From a virus, in IMG/VR virus record IMGVR_UViG_3300030380_001818, positions 1 to 32,969 of that record: a stretch of 32,969 bases of DNA, one strand, 5' to 3'. This document shows, piece after piece, positions 15,845 through 21,138 of this stretch; the first letter of the stretch is position 1, and every line of letters starts with the position of its first letter. Position numbers and translations under genes: made by a program. The notes beneath the pieces were generated by a model that was not told the DNA's origin, did no database searches, and saw only the letters and a program-made list of their open reading frames with translations.

Positions 15845-16032
15845 TTAGTTCTCCATTATTATTTTAATGGGGCTATTCCCGACCAACCGCCCCTTGTTGG
15901 CTGATAAAACTATTTGATTGATCAGTTCAAATAATTTCTCGGTGAGAGTTCCCAACACACGCTCTCATGGTCCTGCCTTTAACGGGTGGAGTGTCGTCAC
16001 TTAACCCTGTTGGAATACATTTTATTATTCTT
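15845..16032 (-). promoter_or_regulatory. Structured noncoding leader with H-type pseudoknot
   Basis: No gene is visible in these 188 bases. Read leftward, CCAAC (15900-15896) pairs GTTGG (15887-15883), while GGGGC (15893-15889), lying in that loop, pairs GCCCC (15873-15869). This is an H-type pseudoknot of two 5-bp stems. It ends about 17 bases before the RBS of the next gene. Farther upstream are the inverted repeats ATTTGA/TCAAAT (15912-15932) and TGAGAG/CTCTCA (15943-15967). The layout is that of a small riboswitch or a translational operator. I do not recognise a known class. Confidence 0.5.
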
Positions 16033-16257
16033 TTAATAGGGAATTTCATCATCAAAGCTTTCTTTGCTAAGATTATAGTTTTCTTCCCATGCTCGTTCAG
16101 CACGTTCTACAAACTTATCATAGTTGAAGTTTCGATTAGTAGCTTTCAGTTCATCAGCAACATACTTGATTGCTGTTGCCCAGCTAAGATGCGGAGCAAT
16201 CTTATCTGCGATAAACTCATAGTCTCTGCGTGTAAATCTAGGTGTTGATCTAGTCAT
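16033..16257 (-). CDS. Small conserved phage protein (NxNFxxxKF family)
   Basis: 74 residues. It begins MTRSTPRFTRRDYEFIADKIA and continues with an Ala-rich helix (WATAIKYVADELKATN) and NRNFNYDKFVERAERAWEEN. I know this order (TR-x-x-[FY]-x-x-IA, then N-x-x-F-x-x-x-[KR]-F) from small hypothetical proteins in many phage early regions. The end DDEIPY resembles an SSB-type tail, perhaps by chance. The stop/start junction with the next upstream gene shares one base, so the two are coupled. Function unknown. Confidence 0.72.
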   Translation of the reverse strand: MTRSTPRFTRRDYEFIADKIAPHLSWATAIKYVADELKATNRNFNYDKFVERAERAWEENYNLSKESFDDEIPY

Positions 16258-16613
16258 TAGTCCATCCTCACTGCATAATGTTCTGATCCAGTTGGTATTC
16301 CCATCACTGAGTAAGGATAAAAATAAACTGTTCCATCTCTAGTTTCCCAAGTCATGTATGGATACATAGGTTCATCTTCTGGGTATCGATAGACACCTTC
16401 AGCATCTATCTCTCCACCAAGAGGTCTATCTTTTACCGAAAGACCAGCCCTTGATTTGTATGAGTTATCAAGATGATCGAGTAAATTTTCTTCTACACCG
16501 AAAGCATGACGTAGATTCCATTCAACTACCCAAAGAGGTACATAACCACCTGTTGCCCACATATCATGGGTACTCATTTCTGGGTAATGTTTTTTATTAT
16601 ACGTTATCTGCAT
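16257..16613 (-). CDS. Unknown early protein, 118 residues
   Basis: RBS GGAGAACAAA just before the ATG. The sequence is rich in aromatic residues, Pro and Gly (STHDMWATGGYVPLWVVEWN; later YRYPEDEPMYPYMTWETRDG and VYFYPYSVMGIPTGSEHY), suggesting a compact beta-rich domain. No transmembrane segment or recognised motif. It sits in an early cluster with two other small genes and shares one base with the downstream start. I do not assign a function. Confidence 0.7.
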   Translation of the reverse strand: MQITYNKKHYPEMSTHDMWATGGYVPLWVVEWNLRHAFGVEENLLDHLDNSYKSRAGLSVKDRPLGGEIDAEGVYRYPEDEPMYPYMTWETRDGTVYFYPYSVMGIPTGSEHYAVRMD

Positions 16614-16623
16614 TTTGTTCTCC

Positions 16624-16833
16624 TTAGTTTTGTGGCCTTATTTTTGGTCTGATTAATTTTGAAGGTACTTCGCTTACATCACACCATCCAGCTTCAGCAT
16701 TGATTTGGTCATAAAGTGTTTCGTTTTTCAAAAGAACACTCCAACAATCACTTTCGTTTTCAAACCAAATCTTTGCTTCAAGCTGATGTCCGTCAATCAC
16801 ATAAGCTATAGTTAGTAGAGTAAAGAACTCCAT
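16624..16833 (-). CDS. Small early protein with two cysteines
   Basis: 69 residues from ATG 16833 (MEFFTLLTIAYVIDGHQLEA). This start is chosen because AAAGGAA lies six bases upstream; a TTG five codons earlier is less likely. Two Cys (in ESDCW and GWCDVSE) and the ending SKLIRPKIRP recall short phage proteins with one disulfide and a hydrophobic N-terminus that may be exported. The N-terminal hydrophobic stretch is short, so export is uncertain. An operator-like palindrome lies 26 bases upstream of the start. Confidence 0.62.
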   Translation of the reverse strand: MEFFTLLTIAYVIDGHQLEAKIWFENESDCWSVLLKNETLYDQINAEAGWCDVSEVPSKLIRPKIRPQN

Positions 16834-16858
16834 TAAGTTTCCTTTCAAATAGATAGTA

Positions 16859-16874
16859 GTTGCACTTGTGCAGC
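16859..16874. promoter_or_regulatory. Operator-like palindrome, third copy
   Basis: GTTGCACTTGTGCAGC: core TGCA-CTTG-TGCA with one arm mismatch compared with CTGCA-N4-TGCAG. It lies upstream of the 16624-16833 gene. The sequence TTACGTCA, also found in the control region, follows at 16891-16898. Confidence 0.5.
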
Positions 16875-16920
16875 ACTGTCATTTGTTACGTTACGTCATT
16901 TGCTGTCACCTCGTCCTTGC

Positions 16921-17229
16921 TCATAACATGCCATCAGCTATGCACTTTTCTTCATTAATAACATCGTGATCGATCTTTTCTTTGATTTTTGTTAGTGCAT
17001 TAATTAATGAAGTGATATTAGAATTGTATTGCACAGCTTTATAATCATCACCTTGGAATGGAAGAATAGCTATTTCTTCATCTACGATTGGTTCTCCATG
17101 ATCATCAGTCGTAAGAATATTTTGAGCTATTGACACTATTCTTCCATGGTATCTTAAAGTTATGGTATTCATTGGACTCAAAATCTTTTTTTGATCTAAT
17201 ATTTCTTTTGGCAAGTCTGACGTTTTCAT
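16921..17229 (-). CDS. Unknown early protein, 102 residues
   Basis: RBS AAAAGGAA before ATG 17229. It begins MKTSDLPKEILDQKKILSP, then has a beta-like stretch TITLRYHGRIVSIAQNI, an acidic loop (TTDDHGEPIVDEE), and a helical C-terminus (NALTKIKEKIDHDVINEEK). No membrane segment or known motif. It is the first gene after the leftward terminator at 17379, so it probably starts a new transcription unit from the AT-rich stretch 17230-17330. Confidence 0.65.
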   Translation of the reverse strand: MKTSDLPKEILDQKKILSPMNTITLRYHGRIVSIAQNILTTDDHGEPIVDEEIAILPFQGDDYKAVQYNSNITSLINALTKIKEKIDHDVINEEKCIADGML

Positions 17230-17331
17230 TTTGCATTTCCTTTTAAAGAATTTAAATTTCTATTTTTAGTTTCATTTTCGTATGAAAGGTAGCTGCCGCA
17301 AACCTACACATACTCACCCTAGTTAGGCTAG

Positions 17332-17366
17332 AAGCGACCTAGGGGTGGGTGGGTGGCAGGTCGCTT
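17332..17366. repeat. Hairpin with G-rich loop in a noncoding gap
   Basis: Perfect 9-bp arms AAGCGACCT (17332-17340) and AGGTCGCTT (17358-17366) enclose a 17-base loop containing GGGGTGGGTGGGTGG on the plus strand. Three tracts of at least three G plus a GG could form an imperfect quadruplex. The surrounding 188-base gap (17230-17417) has no gene and also holds the terminator at 17379. Confidence 0.65.
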
Positions 17367-17378
17367 AGAATGAAACAT

Positions 17379-17410
17379 AAAAAAAGGGCAGAGGCTATTA
17401 ACCTCTACCC
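17379..17410 (-). terminator. Leftward intrinsic terminator after first early gene
   Basis: On the minus strand GGGTAGAGG (17410-17402) pairs CCTCTGCCC (17394-17386), nine pairs including one G-T, with loop TTAATAG, followed by TTTTTTT (17385-17379). It lies seven bases after the stop of the 17418-17942 gene, making that gene a single-gene unit. Confidence 0.88.
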
Positions 17411-17417
17411 ATTGTTA

Positions 17418-17942
17418 TCAAGAAGCCTTCTTCTTCTTCTTGCTTGGTTCATCATTAGCTGGTTCAGCCATGCCTAGTGCTTCAAGCTGTTGCTGAAGGT
17501 CGGTCGGTATGTCTGACTCAGAGGCGACAGGTACGTTTGACCCCTTGGCTGAACCATACGGCATGTAGTCTTCTCCGTATGATTCGATGTAAGCCTTGTG
17601 TAGTTGACTCGACATGTCGGTTAGTACCGTATGCTTATCGGCTGCTGCTTGGCAGTTAGCGATAGAGCCGCGAAGCCTGATCTCTGAGATTTCGTCTCCT
17701 CGGTACGTCTCTTGTGCGTACTTCACTCTCGCTCTTTGCGTATCAAGGTAGGCTTCGCTACCAGATGGCTTAGTGCTGCTGTTCTTTCCTTTAGTAAGCC
17801 AGTACAGCTTGTCCATCATGGCTTCCATCATGATCTTCCGTGGGAAAGCCATCTGGTCTTCGTGTACCCACTTGTCTTCGTATGAGTTATAGATTTCTGT
17901 ATCTAGTGTAAGATTGATAAGTTCATTGATTAGCTTAGACAT
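17418..17942 (-). CDS. First leftward early protein, unknown function
   Basis: 174 residues, strong RBS AGGAGAACAAA. The sequence is hydrophilic: an acidic N-terminus (MSKLINELINLTLDTEIYNS), a helical middle (YLDTQRARVKYAQETYRGDE, then LHKAYIESYGEDYMPYG) and a C-terminus ending in a run of five Lys (SKKKKKAS). No recognised domain. It is the gene nearest the divergent control region and has its own terminator, so it is likely the first and perhaps the most abundant early product. Its base composition is less AT-rich than that of its neighbours. A host-takeover or DNA-binding role is possible but not shown. Confidence 0.72.
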   Translation of the reverse strand: MSKLINELINLTLDTEIYNSYEDKWVHEDQMAFPRKIMMEAMMDKLYWLTKGKNSSTKPSGSEAYLDTQRARVKYAQETYRGDEISEIRLRGSIANCQAAADKHTVLTDMSSQLHKAYIESYGEDYMPYGSAKGSNVPVASESDIPTDLQQQLEALGMAEPANDEPSKKKKKAS

Positions 17943-18030
17943 TTTGTTCTCCTATATCTGTCTATGTTTTACATACATTCTTCATGTACAGGAATAGGAG
18001 AGGCTAGCGAATCTGTTCACTGCAAGGATC

Positions 18031-18381
18031 GCCAAGACCAGCTTCGCTGGCGGTAGGCTCGTTACGTCATCTTGTATGACGTTACGAACTGCCGTCCTTG
18101 TGGTGGGCTGATTCGTAAGCCCAACTGGAAGTTAGTATTGTAAGATTGTGTGTGAGAGATAGATCAATGATTGAGCGAGTGAGGGATCGCTCAGTTACTA
18201 GGGCTTACTCAGGCAATCGATGGAGTGGACGAGCTTTGCTAAAGCAAAGTCGGGAGTGTAGGCGATTGACCAAGCTAGACATAGAAGCGAGACCTCGCAG
18301 AGCGAGATCATAGTGTCAAGCACTCCTTAGGGAGTGTAGAGTGTGCGGACACTTGGTGAATTAGGGGTCAATCCCCTAATT
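18031..18381. ncRNA. Multi-hairpin noncoding region, candidate structured RNA or packaging/origin site
   Basis: No plausible gene. At least eight inverted repeats lie in a row: CCAGC/GCTGG (18038-18050); an 11-pair stem with one mismatch (18060-18086); TGGGCT/AGCCCA (18104-18123); TGAGCGA/TCGCTCA (18172-18193); CAATCG/CGATTG (18214-18268) enclosing CTTTGC/GCAAAG (18234-18249); CACTCC/GGAGTG (18321-18336); AGTGT/ACACT (18340-18353); and AATTAGGGG/CCCCTAATT (18359-18381). G+C is clearly higher than in flanking sequence. A TATAAT box on the minus strand at 18401 would make it a long 5' leader of the leftward transcript. Confidence 0.5.
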
Positions 18382-18400
18382 AGCCAAATGACCCCACGTA

Positions 18401-18424
18401 ATTATACTAGTGACGTAACGTCAC
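18401..18424 (-). promoter_or_regulatory. TATAAT box beside a TGACGT palindrome
   Basis: The minus strand has a perfect TATAAT at 18406-18401. Directly next to it on the upstream side lies GTGACGTAACGTCAC (18410-18424), 7-bp arms around one base. No good -35 is seen at 17 bp, so an activator or repressor binding the palindrome may control this leftward promoter. Confidence 0.45.
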
Positions 18425-18458
18425 ATATTGACAGGTTAGTACAAACTAGTGTCCAAAT

Positions 18459-18481
18459 GGGGGGAGAGAGGGAGAGGGGGG
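18459..18481 (+). other. Polypurine G-tract upstream of small terminase gene
   Basis: An unbroken purine run with G6, G3 and G6 blocks separated by AG repeats, about 130 bases before the terS start. A second G-rich tract (G6-T-G6) begins in the terS stop codon. G-tracts flanking terS could mark the packaging recognition site, since pac sites often lie in or near that gene. Inference only. Confidence 0.35.
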
Positions 18482-18524
18482 CTAGTAAATGAAACAATGG
18501 TTTAGAGTATCTCAATCCTTCTAT

Positions 18525-18553
18525 TTGAATGACGTCAAACTCTTAGCTATATG
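18525..18553 (+). promoter_or_regulatory. Candidate rightward promoter before terS
   Basis: TTGAAT (18525-18530) and TATATG (18548-18553), spacer 17 bp, each four of six to sigma70 consensus. ATGACGTCA (18529-18537) overlaps the -35. The hairpin CAGCAC/GTGCTG (18562-18581, loop TTAGTTAG) follows in the would-be leader. Confidence 0.35.
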
Positions 18554-18609
18554 TTAGTATACAGCACTTAGTTAGGTGCTGCTTGCAACACTAAGAAGAA
18601 GGATATGAG

Positions 18610-18984
18610 ATGCTTCCAGCTGATAAGAAGTTAACTGATAAACAGATGGCTCTGGTGGATATAATGGTAGCAAAAGGTTTACCAGCAGCTAAAGCCGCTG
18701 TTGAAGCTGGATATGCTGAAGGTAAATCTGGATATGTATCTGCTTACAAAGCATTGAAGACACCTCATGTGCAACAGTATATGATGCAACGAATGAATGA
18801 GGAGTTTGGACTAAGTGCTACCGTAGCGGTTAACACAGTTCGTAGACTCTCTCAGAACGCTAAGTCTGAGTATGTTCAGCTTGAGGCTAGTAAGGATTTG
18901 TTAGATCGCGCTGGGTATAAACCCATCGATCGATCACAGGTACAAGTGGCAGGGGACATAAAAGTTTCCATTGACCTTAGCTAG
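18610..18984 (+). CDS. Terminase small subunit
   Basis: 124 residues, preceded by AAGGA. The N-terminal half has the HTH-type DNA-recognition fold of phage small terminases: KLTDKQMALVDIMVAKGLP, AAKAAVEAGYAEG, SGYVSAYKALKTPHVQQYM. A longer helical part follows, with a C-terminal tail (DRSQVQVAGDIKVSIDLS) that could contact the large subunit. It should recognise the packaging site and load the motor. Unusually, it is separated from the large subunit by ten small genes (about 2.1 kb). It is the first gene of the late strand, next to the control region. Confidence 0.82.
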   Translation: MLPADKKLTDKQMALVDIMVAKGLPAAKAAVEAGYAEGKSGYVSAYKALKTPHVQQYMMQRMNEEFGLSATVAVNTVRRLSQNAKSEYVQLEASKDLLDRAGYKPIDRSQVQVAGDIKVSIDLS

Positions 18985-19033
18985 GGGGGTGGGGGGAAAA
19001 CTACAAGGTCACGCTATGTTACTGGTCCCCCAC
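18984..19033 (+). repeat. G-rich hairpin after terS
   Basis: G6-T-G6 (18984-18996) begins in the terS stop codon. GTGGGGG (18989-18995) pairs perfectly with CCCCCAC (19027-19033) over a 31-base loop. No T-run follows, so it is not a standard terminator. Confidence 0.5.
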
Positions 19034-19054
19034 TCACATTATTGGTAAAAAAGG

Positions 19055-19065
19055 TTTGTGCATTG
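19055..19065 (+). promoter_or_regulatory. Late-block motif TTTGTGCRTTG, copy before the small-gene cluster
   Basis: TTTGTGCATTG, 34 bases before the start of the 19099 gene, followed by an A/T-rich stretch. One of four copies of the motif. Confidence 0.5.
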
Positions 19066-19098
19066 CCAAGAATATTTTTTGTATGCTAAGGGTTTTTT

Positions 19099-19368
19099 AT
19101 GAGACAGGAACACAAAGACCCAGAGGGTGGTTTAACGGCTGCTGGTAGGCGTTATTTTAAGCGTACTGAAGGGGCTAATTTAAAAGCTCCAGTTAAGAGT
19201 GGTACTAATCCTAGGCGTGTTTCTTTTGCGGCTCGATTTGCTGGAATGAAGGGTCCGATGAAGGACGAGAAGGGAAAGCCGACTAGAAAGGCATTGGCAT
19301 TGAAGGCTTGGGGTTTTGGCAGTGTTGAGGCTGCGCGTAATTTTGCAAGGAGGCATAAGAGGAGCTGA
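19099..19368 (+). CDS. Small basic phage protein (KDPEGGLTAAGR family)
   Basis: 89 residues. It contains HKDPEGGLTAAGRRYFKRTE, GANLKAPVK, then a block MKGPMKDEKGKPTRKALALK and a C-terminus rich in Arg/Lys (ARNFARRHKRS). I recognise this as a conserved small family found in cyanophages and other marine phages, domain of unknown function. Strong positive charge suggests nucleic-acid contact, possibly in packaging or in the virion. It is the first of ten tiny genes between the terminase subunits, and follows the late motif at 19055. Confidence 0.8.
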   Translation: MRQEHKDPEGGLTAAGRRYFKRTEGANLKAPVKSGTNPRRVSFAARFAGMKGPMKDEKGKPTRKALALKAWGFGSVEAARNFARRHKRS

Positions 19369-19556
19369 TGTGTTTTAGTGGTCCTAGTGCAGAGAGTATG
19401 TATCAGGAGAAGAAGAAGAGTTTTGGTCCTCTTCCTTCTTTGCTTATGAGTCGGGCTAAGTCTGGTAGAAAGTCTATAGCAAAGCCAGTGTTTCGTGATG
19501 TAAGAATGGGAAGTGAAAGACGTTCATTGTTAAATCCATATAAAGGAGAGATGTAA
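19368..19556 (+). CDS. Small Met-Cys-Phe protein 1
   Basis: 62 residues, ATG overlapping the previous TGA, with RBS AGGAG. It begins MCFSGPSAESMYQEKKKS and is basic afterwards (RAKSGRKSIAKPVFRD). Its start resembles the other MCF protein at 22715 (MCFGPTRAEKQ). A Cys at position 2 can be exposed after Met removal, but no signal peptide is present, so lipidation by the usual export route is not supported. Function unknown. Confidence 0.68.
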   Translation: MCFSGPSAESMYQEKKKSFGPLPSLLMSRAKSGRKSIAKPVFRDVRMGSERRSLLNPYKGEM

Positions 19557-19684
19557 TGCCTATGGGTAAAGCGCCTAAGAAAAAGAAATCTATGTTGACT
19601 AAGAAGCAGAAAACATTGCCAGCAGCTTTGAAGAGAAAGATAATGAAGGCAAGGTCGAGTGGTTCTTCTGGCGGTTCTTATTAA
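19556..19684 (+). CDS. 42-residue Lys-rich protein
   Basis: ATG overlaps the previous stop (TAATG). The product starts MPMGKAPKKKKSMLTKKQK and ends in a Ser/Gly tail (SSGSSGGSY), with about one third Lys/Arg. It fits exactly between two genes with almost no gap, and its predecessor ends in GGAGAG, a usable RBS. A nucleic-acid-binding role is plausible. No family recognised. Confidence 0.6.
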   Translation: MPMGKAPKKKKSMLTKKQKTLPAALKRKIMKARSSGSSGGSY

Positions 19685-19685
19685 G

Positions 19686-19859
19686 ATGGCTAAGAAAAAA
19701 AAGAGTTTGTTAAAATTAACAGATCGTCAGGAAGCAACTATGAAGCGTCACAGTAAACATCATTCTTCTAAGCATATGAAGGAAATGAGAACCGCAATGC
19801 TTAAAGGGTCTACATTTGGTGCTGCTCATAAGATAGCACAAAAGAAAGTTGGCACTTGA
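19686..19859 (+). CDS. 57-residue basic protein
   Basis: ATG 19686 is chosen one base after the previous stop; a longer frame from 19659 lies inside the upstream gene. It begins MAKKKKSLLKLTDRQEATMK, then a His/Lys-rich block (RHSKHHSSKHMKEM) and MLKGSTFGAAHKIAQKK. The K-L-T-x-R-Q-x-x-x-M and H-S-x-x-HM pattern is familiar from small marine phage proteins. Probably nucleic-acid binding. Its TGA overlaps the next ATG. Confidence 0.68.
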   Translation: MAKKKKSLLKLTDRQEATMKRHSKHHSSKHMKEMRTAMLKGSTFGAAHKIAQKKVGT

Positions 19860-20149
19860 TGACTGATCGTTCCCTAGCACCGCTAAAGAAAAGAGCAACT
19901 CTTCTTCGAAAAGAGATGAAGAAACTTGAAGACTCTGCTGGTGTTGGGCTTGTAGAAAAAATGCAGGGTGAAGGTGAGCGTTTTTCTTCTAAGGATAAAG
20001 GGTTTGCTACTAAAGGCATTATGAAGATTTTAAATTTTCTTTTAGAGTCTAGGGAAAATCAAATGGTTTCTAGCCCTCGATACAATCAAATACAAGATCA
20101 GTTAATTGATATTCAGGAGAAGATCAGTGGCAGTAAACGCAGCAGGTAA
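19859..20149 (+). CDS. Unknown helical protein, 96 residues
   Basis: ATG inside the previous TGA (TGATG). It is mostly helical: RSLAPLKKRATLLRKEMKKLE at the N-terminus, then a Gly/Asp-containing loop, and ILNFLLESRENQ followed by YNQIQDQLIDIQEKI. A coiled-coil or helical bundle is likely. Net positive charge like its neighbours. No domain recognised. The next gene starts inside its 3' end. Confidence 0.65.
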   Translation: MTDRSLAPLKKRATLLRKEMKKLEDSAGVGLVEKMQGEGERFSSKDKGFATKGIMKILNFLLESRENQMVSSPRYNQIQDQLIDIQEKISGSKRSR

Positions 20150-20294
20150 CTATACCAAACCTAAAATGAGAAAGACTTTGTTTCAAAGAATAAAAGCAAG
20201 GGCTACACATGGTACGGCTGCTGGTCAATGGTCTGCTCGAAAAGCACAGTTACTTGCAAAAGAATATAAAAAACGTGGTGGTAGTTACAAGTAA
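20127..20294 (+). CDS. Small basic phage protein (NAAGNYTKPxMR family)
   Basis: 55 residues from GTG 20127, chosen over a TTG at 20106 because AGGAGA lies seven bases upstream of the GTG. It begins MAVNAAGNYTKPKMRKTLF and ends GQWSARKAQLLAKEYKKRG plus a short tail. This is a widely shared small family in cyanophages and other marine viruses, in my recollection. It is highly basic with an amphipathic helix, so DNA or RNA contact is possible. It overlaps the previous gene by 23 bases. Confidence 0.75.
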   Translation: MAVNAAGNYTKPKMRKTLFQRIKARATHGTAAGQWSARKAQLLAKEYKKRGGSYK

Positions 20295-20306
20295 AGGAGA
20301 AAACTA

Positions 20307-20471
20307 ATGGCTAAAAACCCTACATTACTTCAACAAAATCTAAAGAAACCATCTTTGGAAGAGTTAATGAAACTTTTCAACAGTGTACCAGATAAAGAAC
20401 TTAAACCATTTTTTTCTAAATCTATGATAAGAAGAATGGAAAAAAGTGGGTTTAAGGTTATTAAAAAGTGA
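20307..20471 (+). CDS. 54-residue protein with AAAGGAGA ribosome site
   Basis: Strong RBS AAAGGAGAAAACTA before ATG 20307. The product MAKNPTLLQQNLKKPSLEEL continues through FNSVPDKELKPFF to a basic end (MIRRMEKSGFKVIKK). It fills the gap between two recognised genes exactly, and the next gene starts GTGA inside its stop. No family recognised. Confidence 0.65.
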   Translation: MAKNPTLLQQNLKKPSLEELMKLFNSVPDKELKPFFSKSMIRRMEKSGFKVIKK

Positions 20472-20704
20472 AGGCTTCACAAAAGTCGTTACTTAACTGG
20501 GGCAAACAAAAGTGGCGCACTAAGTCTGGGAAAAAGTCTAGTGAGACAGGTGAACGGTACTTACCTAGCAAGGCTATTTCTGCTCTTAGTTCTGCTGAAT
20601 ATGCAGCTACAACCAGAGCTAAACGAAAGGGTAAGGCTTCGGGTAAGCAGTTTGTGGCTCAACCGAAAAAGATTGCTAGGAAAGTAAAACAATATAGGAC
20701 ATAA
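20468..20704 (+). CDS. Small basic phage protein (KWRTKSGK/YLPxxAI family)
   Basis: 78 residues from GTG 20468 overlapping the previous TGA. It contains SLLNWGKQKWRTKSGKKSSE, then GERYLPSKAISALSSAEYAA and KQFVAQPKKIARKVKQY. The string of conserved-looking blocks (W-x-KQKWRTKSG, ERYLP, AL-x-x-x-EYAA, QPKKIA) is one I know from cyanophages and marine viruses, a domain of unknown function. Very basic. It likely works with the neighbouring basic proteins, though how is unknown. Confidence 0.78.
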   Translation: MKASQKSLLNWGKQKWRTKSGKKSSETGERYLPSKAISALSSAEYAATTRAKRKGKASGKQFVAQPKKIARKVKQYRT

Positions 20705-20707
20705 ATT

Positions 20708-20935
20708 ATGGGATGGAAATTTAAGAATAATGGTGAGTTATATGAAGGTGAAACTCATGAGCTTGCTGGAACTACCTACTCTGGAAAAACAAGAACCTCT
20801 GATTCAAAGACATTAGAGTGGACTAATGAAGTGCCTAAAAAGCCAGCTAAAAAGAAAAGAGCTAGGGATGAAAAGGGCAGACTTAAAGGAGATGATCCTT
20901 CTACACCAGATATAAATGAGGCTTGGGAAGAGTGA
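20708..20935 (+). CDS. Unknown small protein, 75 residues
   Basis: Starts four bases after the previous stop. The N-terminal half looks beta-rich (MGWKFKNNGELYEGETHEL then TTYSGKTRTSD), and the C-terminal half is charged and probably disordered (KKPAKKKRARDEKGRLKGDD) with an acidic end (NEAWEE). No recognised family. The next gene starts GTGA in its stop codon. Confidence 0.68.
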   Translation: MGWKFKNNGELYEGETHELAGTTYSGKTRTSDSKTLEWTNEVPKKPAKKKRARDEKGRLKGDDPSTPDINEAWEE

Positions 20936-21138
20936 GCTTTATAAATACAATTAAACAAGAAGACTTACAGCTTCTTCGTGGCATTGTACGCAAAGTGCAT
21001 CTTTCTTATGTTGTGGAAAAGTTTGGTGAAAGCAGTCACTTGGTTAGTGATTCTGCTTGCGATAAACTTATTGAAAGTATTGCGCCTGAAGTAGTGGAAG
21101 ATATGATCCGCTTTGGAGTTGATAAAGGTCTTAGATGA
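20932..21138 (+). CDS. Small protein directly before the large terminase
   Basis: 68 residues from GTG 20932 (GTGA overlap); a TTG at 20923 is less likely. Helical sequence: MSFINTIKQEDLQLLRGIVR, then VVEKFGESSHLVSDSACDKL and APEVVEDMIRFGVDKG. Not basic, unlike the preceding genes. Its stop overlaps the terL ATG (ATGA), so co-translation with the terminase motor is likely. It might be a terminase accessory, but no family supports this. Confidence 0.68.
   Translation: MSFINTIKQEDLQLLRGIVRKVHLSYVVEKFGESSHLVSDSACDKLIESIAPEVVEDMIRFGVDKGLR

Noticed and set aside
12483-16248. Several plus-strand open frames of 60-120 codons within the early region
   Set aside because: They are antisense to well-supported leftward genes, have no RBS, and their translations (many Leu, Ser, Phe, Cys) look like shadow frames.
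18428-18433. TTGACA as -35 of a strong rightward promoter
   Set aside because: No -10-like hexamer follows at 15-19 bp; the sequence there is G-rich.
17943-18609. tRNA gene in the structured gap
   Set aside because: Several hairpins, but no T-loop GGTTCGA-type box or cloverleaf spacing could be found.
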